DNA of 64,000 nucleotides from Cohnella nanjingensis (lineage in GTDB: Bacteria; Bacillota; Bacilli; Paenibacillales; Paenibacillaceae), in the NCBI RefSeq assembly GCF_014212125.1, contig NZ_JACJVP010000036.1, forward strand, positions 1 through 64,000. The letters are read 5' to 3'. Each line of letters starts with the position of its first letter. Within the stretch, counting starts at the first letter, position 1. This document shows positions 25,946 through 34,317 of this stretch, piece after piece. The translations under genes and the position numbers were made by a program. The notes below the pieces were generated by a model that did no database searches, was not told the DNA's origin, and saw only the letters and a list, made by a program, of their open reading frames with translations.

Positions 25946-26854
25946 ATGAGAGCGAAGAGACGAAGGGCGGCGGGAGCGATGGGAAAACGGAACGGCGGCG
26001 GTCGGCAAAAGTCGGCGCTGGTCACGGGGGCGTCGAGCGGATTCGGACTGCTCGTCTCCGTGCGACTGGCCGAGCAGGGCTGGCTCGTCTACGCGGGCTT
26101 GCGCGATCTTGGGCGCGGCGACGCGCTACACGCGGCCGCGGAGCAAGCGGGCGTTAGCGCCAGGGTGCGGCCGATCGCGCTCGACGTGACGAGCGAGAGC
26201 CAAGCGCGCGCGGCCGCGGAGACGATCGTGCGGGAGGCGGGGGCGATCGACGCGCTCGTCAACAACGCGGGCTTCGCAGCCGGCGGCTTCGTGGAGGAAG
26301 TGCCGCTCGCCAAGTGGCGCGAGCAGTTCGAGACGAATCTGTTCGGCGTCATCGCGGCGACGCAAGCCGTGCTGCCCGCGATGCGCCGGCAGGGCGGCGG
26401 ACGCATCGTGCTGGTTAGCAGCGTGAGCGGGAAGATCGGCTTCCCGTCGATGGGGCCGTATGCCGCCTCCAAGCACGCGCTCGAGGGGCTGGGCGAGACG
26501 ATGCGGCTCGAGCTCGCGCCGTTCGGCATCGCGGTGAGCCTGATCCTGCCTGGGCCTTACAAGACCGCCATCTGGCGGAAGGGTCTGTCCGGGGGAGCGC
26601 CCCCGGACGAAGCCTCCCCGTATGCCGCCTATTACGCCAGGCTTCTGCCGCAGATCGAGCGTTCGGGCGCGAACGGGGGGGACCCGGACCTCGTCGCGCG
26701 GACGATCGTCCGGGCGCTGACGGCAGCCCGCCCGAAGCTGCGCTACCTGCCGAGCCGCGCCGAATATCGGACGCTGGCGGCCAAGCGTTTCCTCCCGTGG
26801 CGCTGGATCGAGGCGGCCGTCCTGAAGACCGTCGCCCCGCGCGGGCGGGATTGA
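25946..26854 (+). CDS. Classical short-chain dehydrogenase/reductase
   Basis: About 302 residues. NAD(P)-binding TGASSGFG, NNAG, catalytic Ser in LVSSVSGKIG and YAASK are all present in the classical SDR order. The C-terminal extension resembles SDRs acting on lipids or retinol-like substrates. ATG 25946 is used because AAGGAGG lies 9 nt upstream; ATG 25979 is an alternative start, giving 291 residues. The substrate cannot be told. Followed by the 51-bp repeat array. Confidence 0.85.
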   Translation: MRAKRRRAAGAMGKRNGGGRQKSALVTGASSGFGLLVSVRLAEQGWLVYAGLRDLGRGDALHAAAEQAGVSARVRPIALDVTSESQARAAAETIVREAGAIDALVNNAGFAAGGFVEEVPLAKWREQFETNLFGVIAATQAVLPAMRRQGGGRIVLVSSVSGKIGFPSMGPYAASKHALEGLGETMRLELAPFGIAVSLILPGPYKTAIWRKGLSGGAPPDEASPYAAYYARLLPQIERSGANGGDPDLVARTIVRALTAARPKLRYLPSRAEYRTLAAKRFLPWRWIEAAVLKTVAPRGRD

Positions 26855-26882
26855 TCGGCTGGGGAGGCCGCGGCTCGCCAGT

Positions 26883-27035
26883 GCGTCCGTCCCGCCGCTG
26901 TAACGATACTTTTTATCGTTACAGCGTGCTAGAGCGTCCGTCCCACCGCTGTAGCGATACTTTTTATCGTTACAGCGTGCCAGAGCGTCCGTCCCGCCGC
27001 TGCAGCGATCCTTTTTATCGTTACAGGGTGCTAAT
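26883..27035. repeat. Three tandem 51-bp hairpin units
   Basis: Units start at 26883, 26934 and 26985 (GCGTCCGTCCCGCCGCTG...). Each holds an inverted repeat, CTGTAACGAT with ATCGTTACAG around a CTTTTT-type loop. Units are about 90% identical; changes lie in both arms and spacer. Located between two plus-strand genes. Confidence 0.92.
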
Positions 27036-27136
27036 GGACGGCCTCTTAGTCGGAACGCGCAGCAACCGACGGCCGGGGTTTGCCGTACATAGATCATAAC
27101 GACAGCGCATGCACGGAAGGAAGGAGTGCGAACGAC

Positions 27137-27898
27137 ATGAACGAACAGAGGCCGCTGATGGAGGTCGAGATTCGGGAAGCGGGCTACGAGTCCGGGAAGC
27201 CGATCTTGCGCGATGTCGCTTTTGACATCCGTCCGGGCGAGCGAGTCGGATTGCTCGGTCCGAACGGAGCGGGCAAGAGCACGATCATGAAGGGACTGCT
27301 CGGACAGCTGCCGCATTGGCGCGGGACCGTCGCTTGGCCGGGACGGGGGGAGGCGGGCGTGCGCCAACGCGAGATGTCGAGCCGGATCGCCTATATCCCG
27401 GAGCAGCCGATTCTCTACGAGCGCTTCACGCTATGGGAGCATCTGCAGCTCGCCGCGGCGGTATCCGGCATCTCCGAGGCGCAGCTTCGGGAGCGATCGG
27501 CTCCGCTGCTCAGGCGGTTCCGACTGGACCGCGCCCGGCACGACTATCCTATTCGGTTCTCGAAGGGGATGCAGCAGAAGGTCATGCTGGTCGTCGCCTT
27601 CCTGCTCGAGCCGGAGCTCTTCCTCGTGGACGAGCCCTTCATCGGCTTGGATCCGGCTGCCGTGATGGAGCTGCTCGAAGCGCTCGACGAGGAACGGCGG
27701 CGAGGCGCCGCGGTGCTGTTGACGACGCACGTGCTCGACTCCGCGGAACGGTTGTGCGACCGGTTCGTGCTCGTCCATGCGGGCGGCGTCGCGGCCAAGG
27801 GAACGCTTCCGGACATTCGCGCCGCTGCCGGCAGCCCGGACGGGACGCCGCTCTTCGATTGCTTCCGTGCGCTGACGACCGAGGGAACCGGGTCTTGA
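27137..27898 (+). CDS. ecsA: EcsA-type ABC transporter ATPase
   Basis: 253 residues. Walker A GPNGAGKST, Q-loop region RIAYIPEQPILYERFTL, the EcsA-characteristic signature FSKGMQQKVM in place of LSGGQ, Walker B LFLVDEPFIGLD, and switch histidine in TTHVLDSAE. EcsA/EcsB of Bacillus affect secretion, processing of extracellular proteins and membrane-protease function. GGAAGGAG precedes ATG 27137. The stop overlaps the next start (TTGA), so translation is coupled to the permease. Confidence 0.85.
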   Translation: MNEQRPLMEVEIREAGYESGKPILRDVAFDIRPGERVGLLGPNGAGKSTIMKGLLGQLPHWRGTVAWPGRGEAGVRQREMSSRIAYIPEQPILYERFTLWEHLQLAAAVSGISEAQLRERSAPLLRRFRLDRARHDYPIRFSKGMQQKVMLVVAFLLEPELFLVDEPFIGLDPAAVMELLEALDEERRRGAAVLLTTHVLDSAERLCDRFVLVHAGGVAAKGTLPDIRAAAGSPDGTPLFDCFRALTTEGTGS

Positions 27899-29220
27899 GC
27901 GGCGGTCGGATGAATCCGATGCTCCTGACGCTCGAGCGTATCGTCTCCTTCTGGCGCAAGGTGTGGAAGGGTTGGCGGCTCGTGCTGGATTGGACGGTGC
28001 TGCTGTACATCGTGCTGCCTGCCCTATGGATCGGAGGCGGCATCTATACGGAGTCGATGAGACAGCCGCCCCCCTGGGTCGACATGATCCCGGCGACGAC
28101 GCCCATCCTCGTACTCGCGGTAACTTTGCTGCGCGGTCGGCTGCGGACGTTCGCCGAGCCCGGCGACGGCCTGTTCCTGCGGAACAATCGGTCGTGGACC
28201 GCCCGGATGATCGCGGTGGGGTTCTTCTACACGCTGGCGGCCCGCCTTCTCACGGCCTTGACGGTAACCGCGGTCATGCTTCCGCTCGCTACGTCGCGTC
28301 TCGGCTGGACCGACGGACAATGCCTGATCCTGGCCGTCTCGTCCGCGCTTTTGGGGTTCGTATGGACGCTGGCGAGAGACCGGGTGGAGCGCCGATGGAC
28401 GGGCTGGCGGCGAACGGTAGCCAATGCGACGGCGCGCATCGCGGTGCTGGCAGGATGGGGATTCGGGACGGGCTTGCTGTTCCAGGCGGGGCGACCGCTG
28501 CTGTATGCCGATGCGGTGCTGGTCCCTCTGGCGATCTGGCTCGCCTGGCGGAGATTGTCCGCGTCCGGCGCGTTCGCCCACGAAGTGGACGTCGAGCGGG
28601 ACGCCTATGCGGCCTGCGTCCGATGGATCCTCATGGAGGCGGGCGAAGTCGTGAATCCCCCCTCGACGAAGCGGCCGCTGCTGTTCCCGAAGTCGGGCAG
28701 GCTGTTCCGGCGCAGAGAAGCGAGGCAGCGCGTGGCGGAGCTCTGGCTGCGCGCCACGCTTCGCGATCCCAGCATGGTGCGCAGCTTGCTCGTTCTGACC
28801 GGAGCCGGCTCGGCCGCCGTGTGGCTCTCGCCGGCATGGCTCGCGGTTATCGCCTGGGTCGGGATGGTCGCGCTAACGATCCTGTGGCTGCACGGGCAAT
28901 GGAATCAATGGGTGACTGAGCGTTATATCGCCCTCTTCGACTGGCGAGATGAGACGCTGCACAAAGGAGAAGAGTCCGGGCGGATGGGCATCGGCCTGCC
29001 GATCGCCGCGTTCTGGGGGCTGCTCGTCGGACTGCGTTTCGGCATCCAGCATGGCGGGTATGGGTGGTTGGCCGCGATCGCCGCTCCTGCCGCAGGCTGG
29101 GCGATCGCCTGGTTCGCGAACGCGCGGGCGACCGATTGGTACGGCATGCGCGCGCGGGTGAAGGCGCAGCTCGAGGCGGCGCGAAGAACCAAGGAGGCGG
29201 AGGCCCATGAAGCCGGATAA
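27895..29220 (+). CDS. ecsB: EcsB-type ABC transporter permease
   Basis: About 441 residues with some eight to ten hydrophobic segments. Features of the EcsB family: an N-terminal FWRKVWKGWRLVLD segment before helix 1, a long cytoplasmic loop rich in basic residues (about 215-300), and a C-terminal charged tail. TTG 27895 overlaps the ATPase stop and has GAGGGA 8 nt upstream; ATG 27910 is an alternative without a binding site. Forms the membrane half of the EcsAB exporter. Confidence 0.75.
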   Translation: MSGGRMNPMLLTLERIVSFWRKVWKGWRLVLDWTVLLYIVLPALWIGGGIYTESMRQPPPWVDMIPATTPILVLAVTLLRGRLRTFAEPGDGLFLRNNRSWTARMIAVGFFYTLAARLLTALTVTAVMLPLATSRLGWTDGQCLILAVSSALLGFVWTLARDRVERRWTGWRRTVANATARIAVLAGWGFGTGLLFQAGRPLLYADAVLVPLAIWLAWRRLSASGAFAHEVDVERDAYAACVRWILMEAGEVVNPPSTKRPLLFPKSGRLFRRREARQRVAELWLRATLRDPSMVRSLLVLTGAGSAAVWLSPAWLAVIAWVGMVALTILWLHGQWNQWVTERYIALFDWRDETLHKGEESGRMGIGLPIAAFWGLLVGLRFGIQHGGYGWLAAIAAPAAGWAIAWFANARATDWYGMRARVKAQLEAARRTKEAEAHEAG

Positions 29221-30196
29221 CCCGGTTCATCTGTTGAATGGAGACGCGGCGGAGGCGGCGCTTAGGGAGACCGGCATCCCCGGCATGCGATTCGTCTGGC
29301 GGGAGATCTATACGGCGGGGCCGCTGGCTGCGGACTGGCGCGCGCTGTGGCGGACCGAACGTCGGATGGCATGGCTGGAGACGCGGTACGGCATTCCCCG
29401 GGGCGACTTCGTGAGGGAGTCCTTCGTACGCGGCGGCGTGTGGGCGACGGCGATGGCGCTGCATGCGCCGCTAGCGGTCTGGGCGGACCCCGATCTGTTC
29501 GACCAGACGATCTTCATGGCCGTCTGCTGGGGGCTCGTCCAGGAGGAAGCGACGAAGCCGGGACAGACGCTGCTGCTCGTGCGTCTGCCGGCCGGATCGC
29601 TTGACGCGCTTGCGATGCGAGCCGCTTGGTCGCGGAGGGAGGCGGTCACCCCGGCCGCGATCGGAGCCGCCGCGCGGGCATGGGGAGCCTATGTCTCGGG
29701 CGAACCTGCCGCCGTGCGAGATTGGTTGGAGCGGGATGGCGAAGCGCAGGGGTTGTCTGCGCTCGCGAATGCGCTCCGATTCCATCTGTTGCGTTTCCCG
29801 GGGGAGGATGGGCTCGGCATCGTCGAGCGGGAGACGCTGCTCGCGTTGGACGAGGCCGCCGAAGAACAGGCCGGACAGGAATCGAAGCGCCCGGGCGCGG
29901 GGCTGACCGCTCTCGCGCTGTTCGGTCGGGTCGCCCCTCGCGTACCGCTGTTCGGCTTGGGCGATCTGCAGTATTGGCGCTGCCTCGAGCGGCTGGCCGA
30001 GTCGGATCCGCCGCTGGTTCGCGTCATGACGGCGAGCGGGGCGGCGCGCGCCCTCCCGCCGCGGCTGCCGCGGCTGCATGACGACATCGCCATGTGCGAA
30101 GCGCTGCGCTACCAGCTGACATCAGCCGGACGCGAAGTGCTGGACGGCGTGCGCGTCGCGCCGTCCGGCACGACCGAGTGCGGGATCTCCGGCTGA
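29207..30196 (+). CDS. DUF1835-domain protein
   Basis: 329 residues, cytosolic. The opening HLLNGDAAEAALRETG and FVWREIYTAGPL match the DUF1835 pattern (nucleotide-binding-like beginning, function unknown). The C-terminal third, with LFGLGDLQYWRCLERLA, resembles the partner domain often fused to DUF1835. It overlaps ecsB by 14 nt and uses AAGGAGG inside it, so it belongs to the same operon. Many homologues flank stress or sporulation genes, but no function can be assigned. Confidence 0.7.
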   Translation: MKPDNPVHLLNGDAAEAALRETGIPGMRFVWREIYTAGPLAADWRALWRTERRMAWLETRYGIPRGDFVRESFVRGGVWATAMALHAPLAVWADPDLFDQTIFMAVCWGLVQEEATKPGQTLLLVRLPAGSLDALAMRAAWSRREAVTPAAIGAAARAWGAYVSGEPAAVRDWLERDGEAQGLSALANALRFHLLRFPGEDGLGIVERETLLALDEAAEEQAGQESKRPGAGLTALALFGRVAPRVPLFGLGDLQYWRCLERLAESDPPLVRVMTASGAARALPPRLPRLHDDIAMCEALRYQLTSAGREVLDGVRVAPSGTTECGISG

Positions 30197-30197
30197 A

Positions 30198-30242
30198 CGG
30201 CAGCCGCCTTACGCCTGTCATACATGTTGTACGCGGCTGCCG
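30198..30242 (+). terminator. Hairpin after the ecsAB operon
   Basis: CGGCAGCCGC (30198-30207) pairs perfectly with GCGGCTGCCG (30233-30242). No T-run is present, so termination would be weak or Rho-dependent. Confidence 0.5.
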
Positions 30243-30292
30243 GAAATGTTAAAGGCGGAAGCTTAAGACCAAGACAGGGAGAGATGCGCGAC

Positions 30293-30676
30293 ATGAATCA
30301 TCACGCGGCTTTGATGTTTCGGTTTCCGCAGGAGAACAACGCCCGCCTCGCCTACGATACGCTCGAAGAGCTGGGCTACGAGCCGCATCTGCACGAAGGA
30401 GGAAGGCTCCACATTCATATCGTGAACGAGGACCTGACGTCGGCGCTGGAGATCGTGCAGAGCTTCGGGGGCGAGCTGATCGAGCAGGCGCCGGCCGAGG
30501 AATCGGCGATCACGTCCGAAGCCTACGGGTTGGACTGCATTCCGATCCCGGCCCACCTCGTGAACGAGGACGGATACGATGCCCCCATCCATGCCGTGCA
30601 AGAAAGGGATACGGACGGGAGCGGGCGAAGATTCGAACCGGACGACGGGTCGTACGATCACTTCGAAGCCAGATAA
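30293..30676 (+). CDS. Small hypothetical protein
   Basis: About 127 residues, acidic, no signal peptide or membrane segment. The first 70 residues (MFRFPQENNARLAYDTLEEL, then LHIHIVNEDLTSALEIVQSF) suggest a ferredoxin-like alpha/beta fold, as in small regulatory or metal-response domains. The last third is disordered and Asp-rich. ATG 30293 lies 9 nt after AGGGAGAG; the upstream ATG 30284 abuts the binding site. No family recognised. Bases 30677-30850 hold nothing that I can identify. Confidence 0.6.
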   Translation: MNHHAALMFRFPQENNARLAYDTLEELGYEPHLHEGGRLHIHIVNEDLTSALEIVQSFGGELIEQAPAEESAITSEAYGLDCIPIPAHLVNEDGYDAPIHAVQERDTDGSGRRFEPDDGSYDHFEAR

Positions 30677-30857
30677 CGTCTCGCCCCAGCCAACCCCAAA
30701 CGAAGAGCAAGACAGGCCGTTCCGGGCCGTCGGCCGCGGCTGACGGTTCCTTGGCGTCCGGCGCTTCGCGGCACCTTCCGGTTGCCCAAGCCGCCTGCCG
30801 GCTCGCGCGATCAGCCCCTTTTCCCGCCTTATCCGAACAAGCCTTCAAAAAAAGCGC

Positions 30858-30905
30858 TTGCATCTTTCCGGGCGATTGATCTATAATGAACCCGAAACGT
30901 TTTGG
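30858..30905 (+). promoter_or_regulatory. Promoter and operator of the LacI-family gene
   Basis: TTGCAT (30858-30863), an 18-nt spacer and TATAAT (30882-30887) form a clear promoter. CCGAAACGTTTTGG (30892-30905) sits at the expected transcription start and matches the two sites at 31963 and 32002, so it is probably the regulator's own operator. A cre-like AAAGCGCTTGCA overlaps the -35. Confidence 0.8.
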
Positions 30906-30919
30906 AAAGGTGTTTGCAC

Positions 30920-31939
30920 ATGGCTACCATAAAAGACATCGCAAAACAAGCAGGTGTTTCCGTCACTACGGTATCCAGGGCACTCAACGGCTACGACGAC
31001 GTCAACGAGGATACGCGCAAGAAGATCAAACGAATCGCGGAAGAGTTGTCTTACAGTCCCAACGCCGTAGCGAGAAGCCTCGTTTCCAAGAAGACGCGGA
31101 CGATCGGCCTCATCATCTCCGATATCAACCGCGCGGGCGCGAAGGACGCGTTCGCCTATGAAGTGTTGTGCGGCATCAACGACAGAGCCGGGGACCTGAA
31201 CTACGATCTGCTGCTGTTCAGCACGAATCCGTCCAAACAGATGGAGAAGTCGTACACGGCGCTGTGCAAGGAGCGGAACGTAGAAGGGGCTATCCTCTCC
31301 GGACTTCGGCTCAACGACCCGTACCTTCAGGAAGTCATCGACCAGAACTCGTTCCCATGCGTGCTCATTGACATTCCGAAAACCGGAGACAACGTCGCCT
31401 ACATTACGTCGGACAGCCGGATCGGGGCGGGGATGGCCGTTCGCCACTTGCTCGACGGCGGACACCGCCAGATCGCGATGATCAACGGACACGATCAAGC
31501 CTTCGTGAGCAAGGAGCGCCTGGCGGGATTCCAGGATGCGCTTGAGGAAGCGGCACTCGCCCCTCGACCGGATTGCGTCTACGACGGGTCGTTCACCGAA
31601 GACGGGGGCGCCGAGGCGATGTACCAGATTCTGATCCGCCATCCCGAAGTGACCGCCGTATTCTGCGCCAGCGACCTGATGGCGCTCGGGGCGCTGCGGA
31701 CGCTGGAGCGGATGGGGCGCAAGGTGCCCGAGGACATGTCCGTTATCGGCTTCGACGATATCAGCATCGCCGCGTACTGCTCGCCGAAGCTGACGACGAT
31801 CCGCCAGGACAAGTACGAGCTGGGCTATCAAGGCGCGCAGCTGCTGATCGACATGCTGGAGAACCGGACCGACAACCGCAAGATCATGCTGAATAATCAA
31901 CTTATCGTACGTGAAAGCACGCGGCCTCTCGCAAAGTGA
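30920..31939 (+). CDS. LacI-family transcriptional regulator of the downstream glucan locus
   Basis: 339 residues. N-terminal helix-turn-helix and hinge (ATIKDIAKQAGVSVTTVSRA, then YSPNAVARSLVSKKT), followed by a periplasmic-binding-protein-like sugar domain (residues 60-335; INGHDQAFVSKERLAGF, GFDDISIAAYCSPKLTTI). AAAGGTG is 8 nt before ATG 30920. CcpA-like operators before its own gene and before the debranching enzyme gene suggest it represses itself and that operon in the absence of a glucan-derived sugar (inference). It is not CcpA itself, judging by context. Confidence 0.9.
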   Translation: MATIKDIAKQAGVSVTTVSRALNGYDDVNEDTRKKIKRIAEELSYSPNAVARSLVSKKTRTIGLIISDINRAGAKDAFAYEVLCGINDRAGDLNYDLLLFSTNPSKQMEKSYTALCKERNVEGAILSGLRLNDPYLQEVIDQNSFPCVLIDIPKTGDNVAYITSDSRIGAGMAVRHLLDGGHRQIAMINGHDQAFVSKERLAGFQDALEEAALAPRPDCVYDGSFTEDGGAEAMYQILIRHPEVTAVFCASDLMALGALRTLERMGRKVPEDMSVIGFDDISIAAYCSPKLTTIRQDKYELGYQGAQLLIDMLENRTDNRKIMLNNQLIVRESTRPLAK

Positions 31940-31962
31940 ACCGCGTTTTCTCGGGCGTTGAT

Positions 31963-31976
31963 CCGAAACGTTTTGG
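31963..31976. promoter_or_regulatory. LacI-type operator, copy 2
   Basis: CCGAAACGTTTTGG, identical to the site at 30892-30905. It lies 24 nt after the regulator's stop codon and upstream of the debranching enzyme gene. Confidence 0.8.
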
Positions 31977-32001
31977 CTTCGGATTTTCTTTTATCCTATT
32001 T

Positions 32002-32015
32002 CCGAAACGTTTCGG
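32002..32015. promoter_or_regulatory. LacI-type operator, copy 3 (perfect palindrome)
   Basis: CCGAAACGTTTCGG is a perfect 14-bp palindrome, 39 bp centre-to-centre from copy 2 and 46 nt before the next start codon. The AT-rich sequence between the two copies (TTTTCTTTTATCC) probably holds the promoter, which would then be bracketed by operators. Confidence 0.85.
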
Positions 32016-32060
32016 ATAAAGTTGGCTGCAAATATAAAAAACACCAGGAGAGAGAAACAT

Positions 32061-34187
32061 ATGGACTACAGAGTCATTAAGAACAACGATGTCTTCCTTA
32101 TGACCGACCACCACGGCGACATCCCCGGGGGCGATTCGCAGAGCGGCTTATACATGAGGGACACCCGATTCCTCAGCGAGATGAAGCTGACCCTGAATGA
32201 CAAGCGGCCCGTATTGCTCTCCTCGGCGGCGGACGAGAACTACATCGCCCGTATCCGGCTGACGAACGAGCATATGGAAGAGCAAGGAAATGTGCGTCTG
32301 TGGCGGGAGTCGGTCGAGCTCATTCGCGAGCGCTTCATCAGCGACGACGTGCTCTACGAGACCGTCGCCCTGAAGAACTACTCGACGACCGCGCTCGCGT
32401 TCGACCTGAAGGTATCGTTCGAGGCGGACTTCGCGGACATGTTCCTCGTCCGGGGATTCCAACCGGCGGAAGAACTGGGCAAGATCACGGCCCGCAGCGC
32501 GGATAAGACGCATTGGCACGCCGCCTATCAAGGCGCCGACGGCGTGAGCAAGCAGACGGACATCCACTGGAGCGTCGAAGCGGATAGCGTCTCCGAGCGC
32601 GGAGAGTTCGGGTTCGCGATTCGTCTGGCGCCGGCCGAGTCCAAGCAGATCACGTTCACCGTGTTCCCTTCGATCGACGGGAAGCGGGGAGCGGCGAAGA
32701 CGAAGGAAGCGGCGCTGGCCGACCTGAAGCAATCGTACGAAGAGTGGACGAAAGACAGCATGAAGGTGTCCAGCGACAATCCGGTGCTTAACGGGCTCTA
32801 CGAACGGGGCGTTCAGGATCTGCGCGTTCTGCTGACGGACTTCGGATACGGTCTGTTCCCGGTCGCGGGATTGCCGTGGTTCGCGGTGCCCTTCGGGCGG
32901 GACAGCTTGATCGCCGCGCTGCAGATGCTGCCGCTAAGCCCGGAGATTGCCCGCGGAACGCTGAAGATGATGGCCGCCTACCAGGGAGAGGAAGTCAATC
33001 CGTGGAAAGACGAGCAGCCCGGCAAAATTATGCATGAGCTGCGCAACGGGGAATTGGCGAAGTCCGGTCAGGTGCCTTTCGCTCCGTACTATGGCAGCAT
33101 CGACTCCACGCCGCTGTTCGTGCTGCTCGCAGCGGAATACGCGCACTGGACGGGGGATACGGACACGATCGCCGATTTGCTACCGGCCCTTCAGAAAGCG
33201 CTTACGTGGATCGATCAATACGGCGATCGCGATTCGGACGGATTTGTGGAATACTTCCAAGAGTCGTCCAAAGGCATCGCGAACCAAGGCTGGAAGGATT
33301 CCGCGGATTCCGTCATTCACGCGGACGGCCGATTCGCGGCGGCGCCGATCGCCCTGGTCGAAGTGCAAGGGTATGTGTACCAGGCGAAAATCCGGCTGGC
33401 GCCGATCGCCGAACGGCTCGGACTCGCGGAGCTGGCGGGCAGGCTGCGGACGGAAGCCCAGCGGCTGCGGGACGCGTTCGACTCCGCCTTCTGGATGGAG
33501 GACGAATCGTTCTACGCGATCGCGCTCGACGGGGACAACGCGCAGGTCCGTTCCGTAACGTCCAACCCCGGCCATCTGCTCCTGAGCGGCATCGTGCCGG
33601 CGGATCGGGCGGCAAAGGTCGCGGAGCGGCTGGTGGCGCCCGACATGTTCAGCGGCTACGGCATTCGCACCATGTCCAGCGAAGCCACCGGATACAATCC
33701 GATGAGCTACCACGACGGCAGCATCTGGCCCCACGACAACGCGATGGCGCTGCTCGGCATGAGCCGGGCGGGATTGGGCGAAGAGGCGGCCAAGGTCGCC
33801 GGCGGACTGCTGAAGGCCGCGGGACGGTTCGAATACAACCGCCTGCCGGAGCTGTTCTGCGGGTACGACGAGTCCGTCGGCTACCCGGTGTCCTATCCGG
33901 TCGCATGCTCGCCGCAAGCTTGGGCGGCGGGCACCTCCGTCACGCTCGTGCAGACGATGCTCGGGGTATGGCCCGACGCGCTGAATCGTTCGATCCGGCT
34001 CCAGCCTTATCTGCCGGACGGCGTAAACCTGCTGCGGGTAGCGGACCTGCCGGTCGCCGGAGGCAAACTATCCGTAACGCTGCGCCGCGAGCGCGAATCC
34101 GGCGAGATCCGGGTCGACGTCGCGGAGAATACGACCGGCTGCCGAGTCGAGATTGCCGGCGCGGCGGCAGGCGCAACCAGGAATTGA
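32061..34187 (+). CDS. Amylo-alpha-1,6-glucosidase / glycogen-debranching-type enzyme
   Basis: 708 residues, cytosolic (no signal peptide). N-terminal GDE_N_bis-type domain (about 10-195; VIKNNDVFLMTDHHGDIP, GLYMRDTRFLSE). The C-terminal six-hairpin (alpha/alpha)6 barrel (about 270-690) has WFAVPFGRDSLIAALQ, DGFVEYFQ, NQGWKDSADS and YHDGSIWPHDNAMAL, the acidic and aromatic residues typical of this hydrolase group. It probably trims branched or alpha-linked oligosaccharides brought in by the following transporter. GGAGAGAG precedes ATG. Operon head under LacI-type control. Confidence 0.87.
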   Translation: MDYRVIKNNDVFLMTDHHGDIPGGDSQSGLYMRDTRFLSEMKLTLNDKRPVLLSSAADENYIARIRLTNEHMEEQGNVRLWRESVELIRERFISDDVLYETVALKNYSTTALAFDLKVSFEADFADMFLVRGFQPAEELGKITARSADKTHWHAAYQGADGVSKQTDIHWSVEADSVSERGEFGFAIRLAPAESKQITFTVFPSIDGKRGAAKTKEAALADLKQSYEEWTKDSMKVSSDNPVLNGLYERGVQDLRVLLTDFGYGLFPVAGLPWFAVPFGRDSLIAALQMLPLSPEIARGTLKMMAAYQGEEVNPWKDEQPGKIMHELRNGELAKSGQVPFAPYYGSIDSTPLFVLLAAEYAHWTGDTDTIADLLPALQKALTWIDQYGDRDSDGFVEYFQESSKGIANQGWKDSADSVIHADGRFAAAPIALVEVQGYVYQAKIRLAPIAERLGLAELAGRLRTEAQRLRDAFDSAFWMEDESFYAIALDGDNAQVRSVTSNPGHLLLSGIVPADRAAKVAERLVAPDMFSGYGIRTMSSEATGYNPMSYHDGSIWPHDNAMALLGMSRAGLGEEAAKVAGGLLKAAGRFEYNRLPELFCGYDESVGYPVSYPVACSPQAWAAGTSVTLVQTMLGVWPDALNRSIRLQPYLPDGVNLLRVADLPVAGGKLSVTLRRERESGEIRVDVAENTTGCRVEIAGAAAGATRN

Positions 34188-34317
34188 ACGAGACGGGGAT
34201 GACGGCCGCCGCGGCAGCCTTCCCGGACGGTACCTCCGGTTCCGCTGCCGGCGATCGCTCATTTCCCATCCGTTTGATTATATAGATGCACACATTAAAA
34301 AAGGGAGGAAGATCAGT

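Noticed and set aside
27316..27894. N-terminal extension of the EcsB-type permease through the ATPase gene
   Set aside because: It overlaps ecsA in another frame and is Arg/Gly-rich. The coupled TTG start at 27895 has a well-placed binding site.
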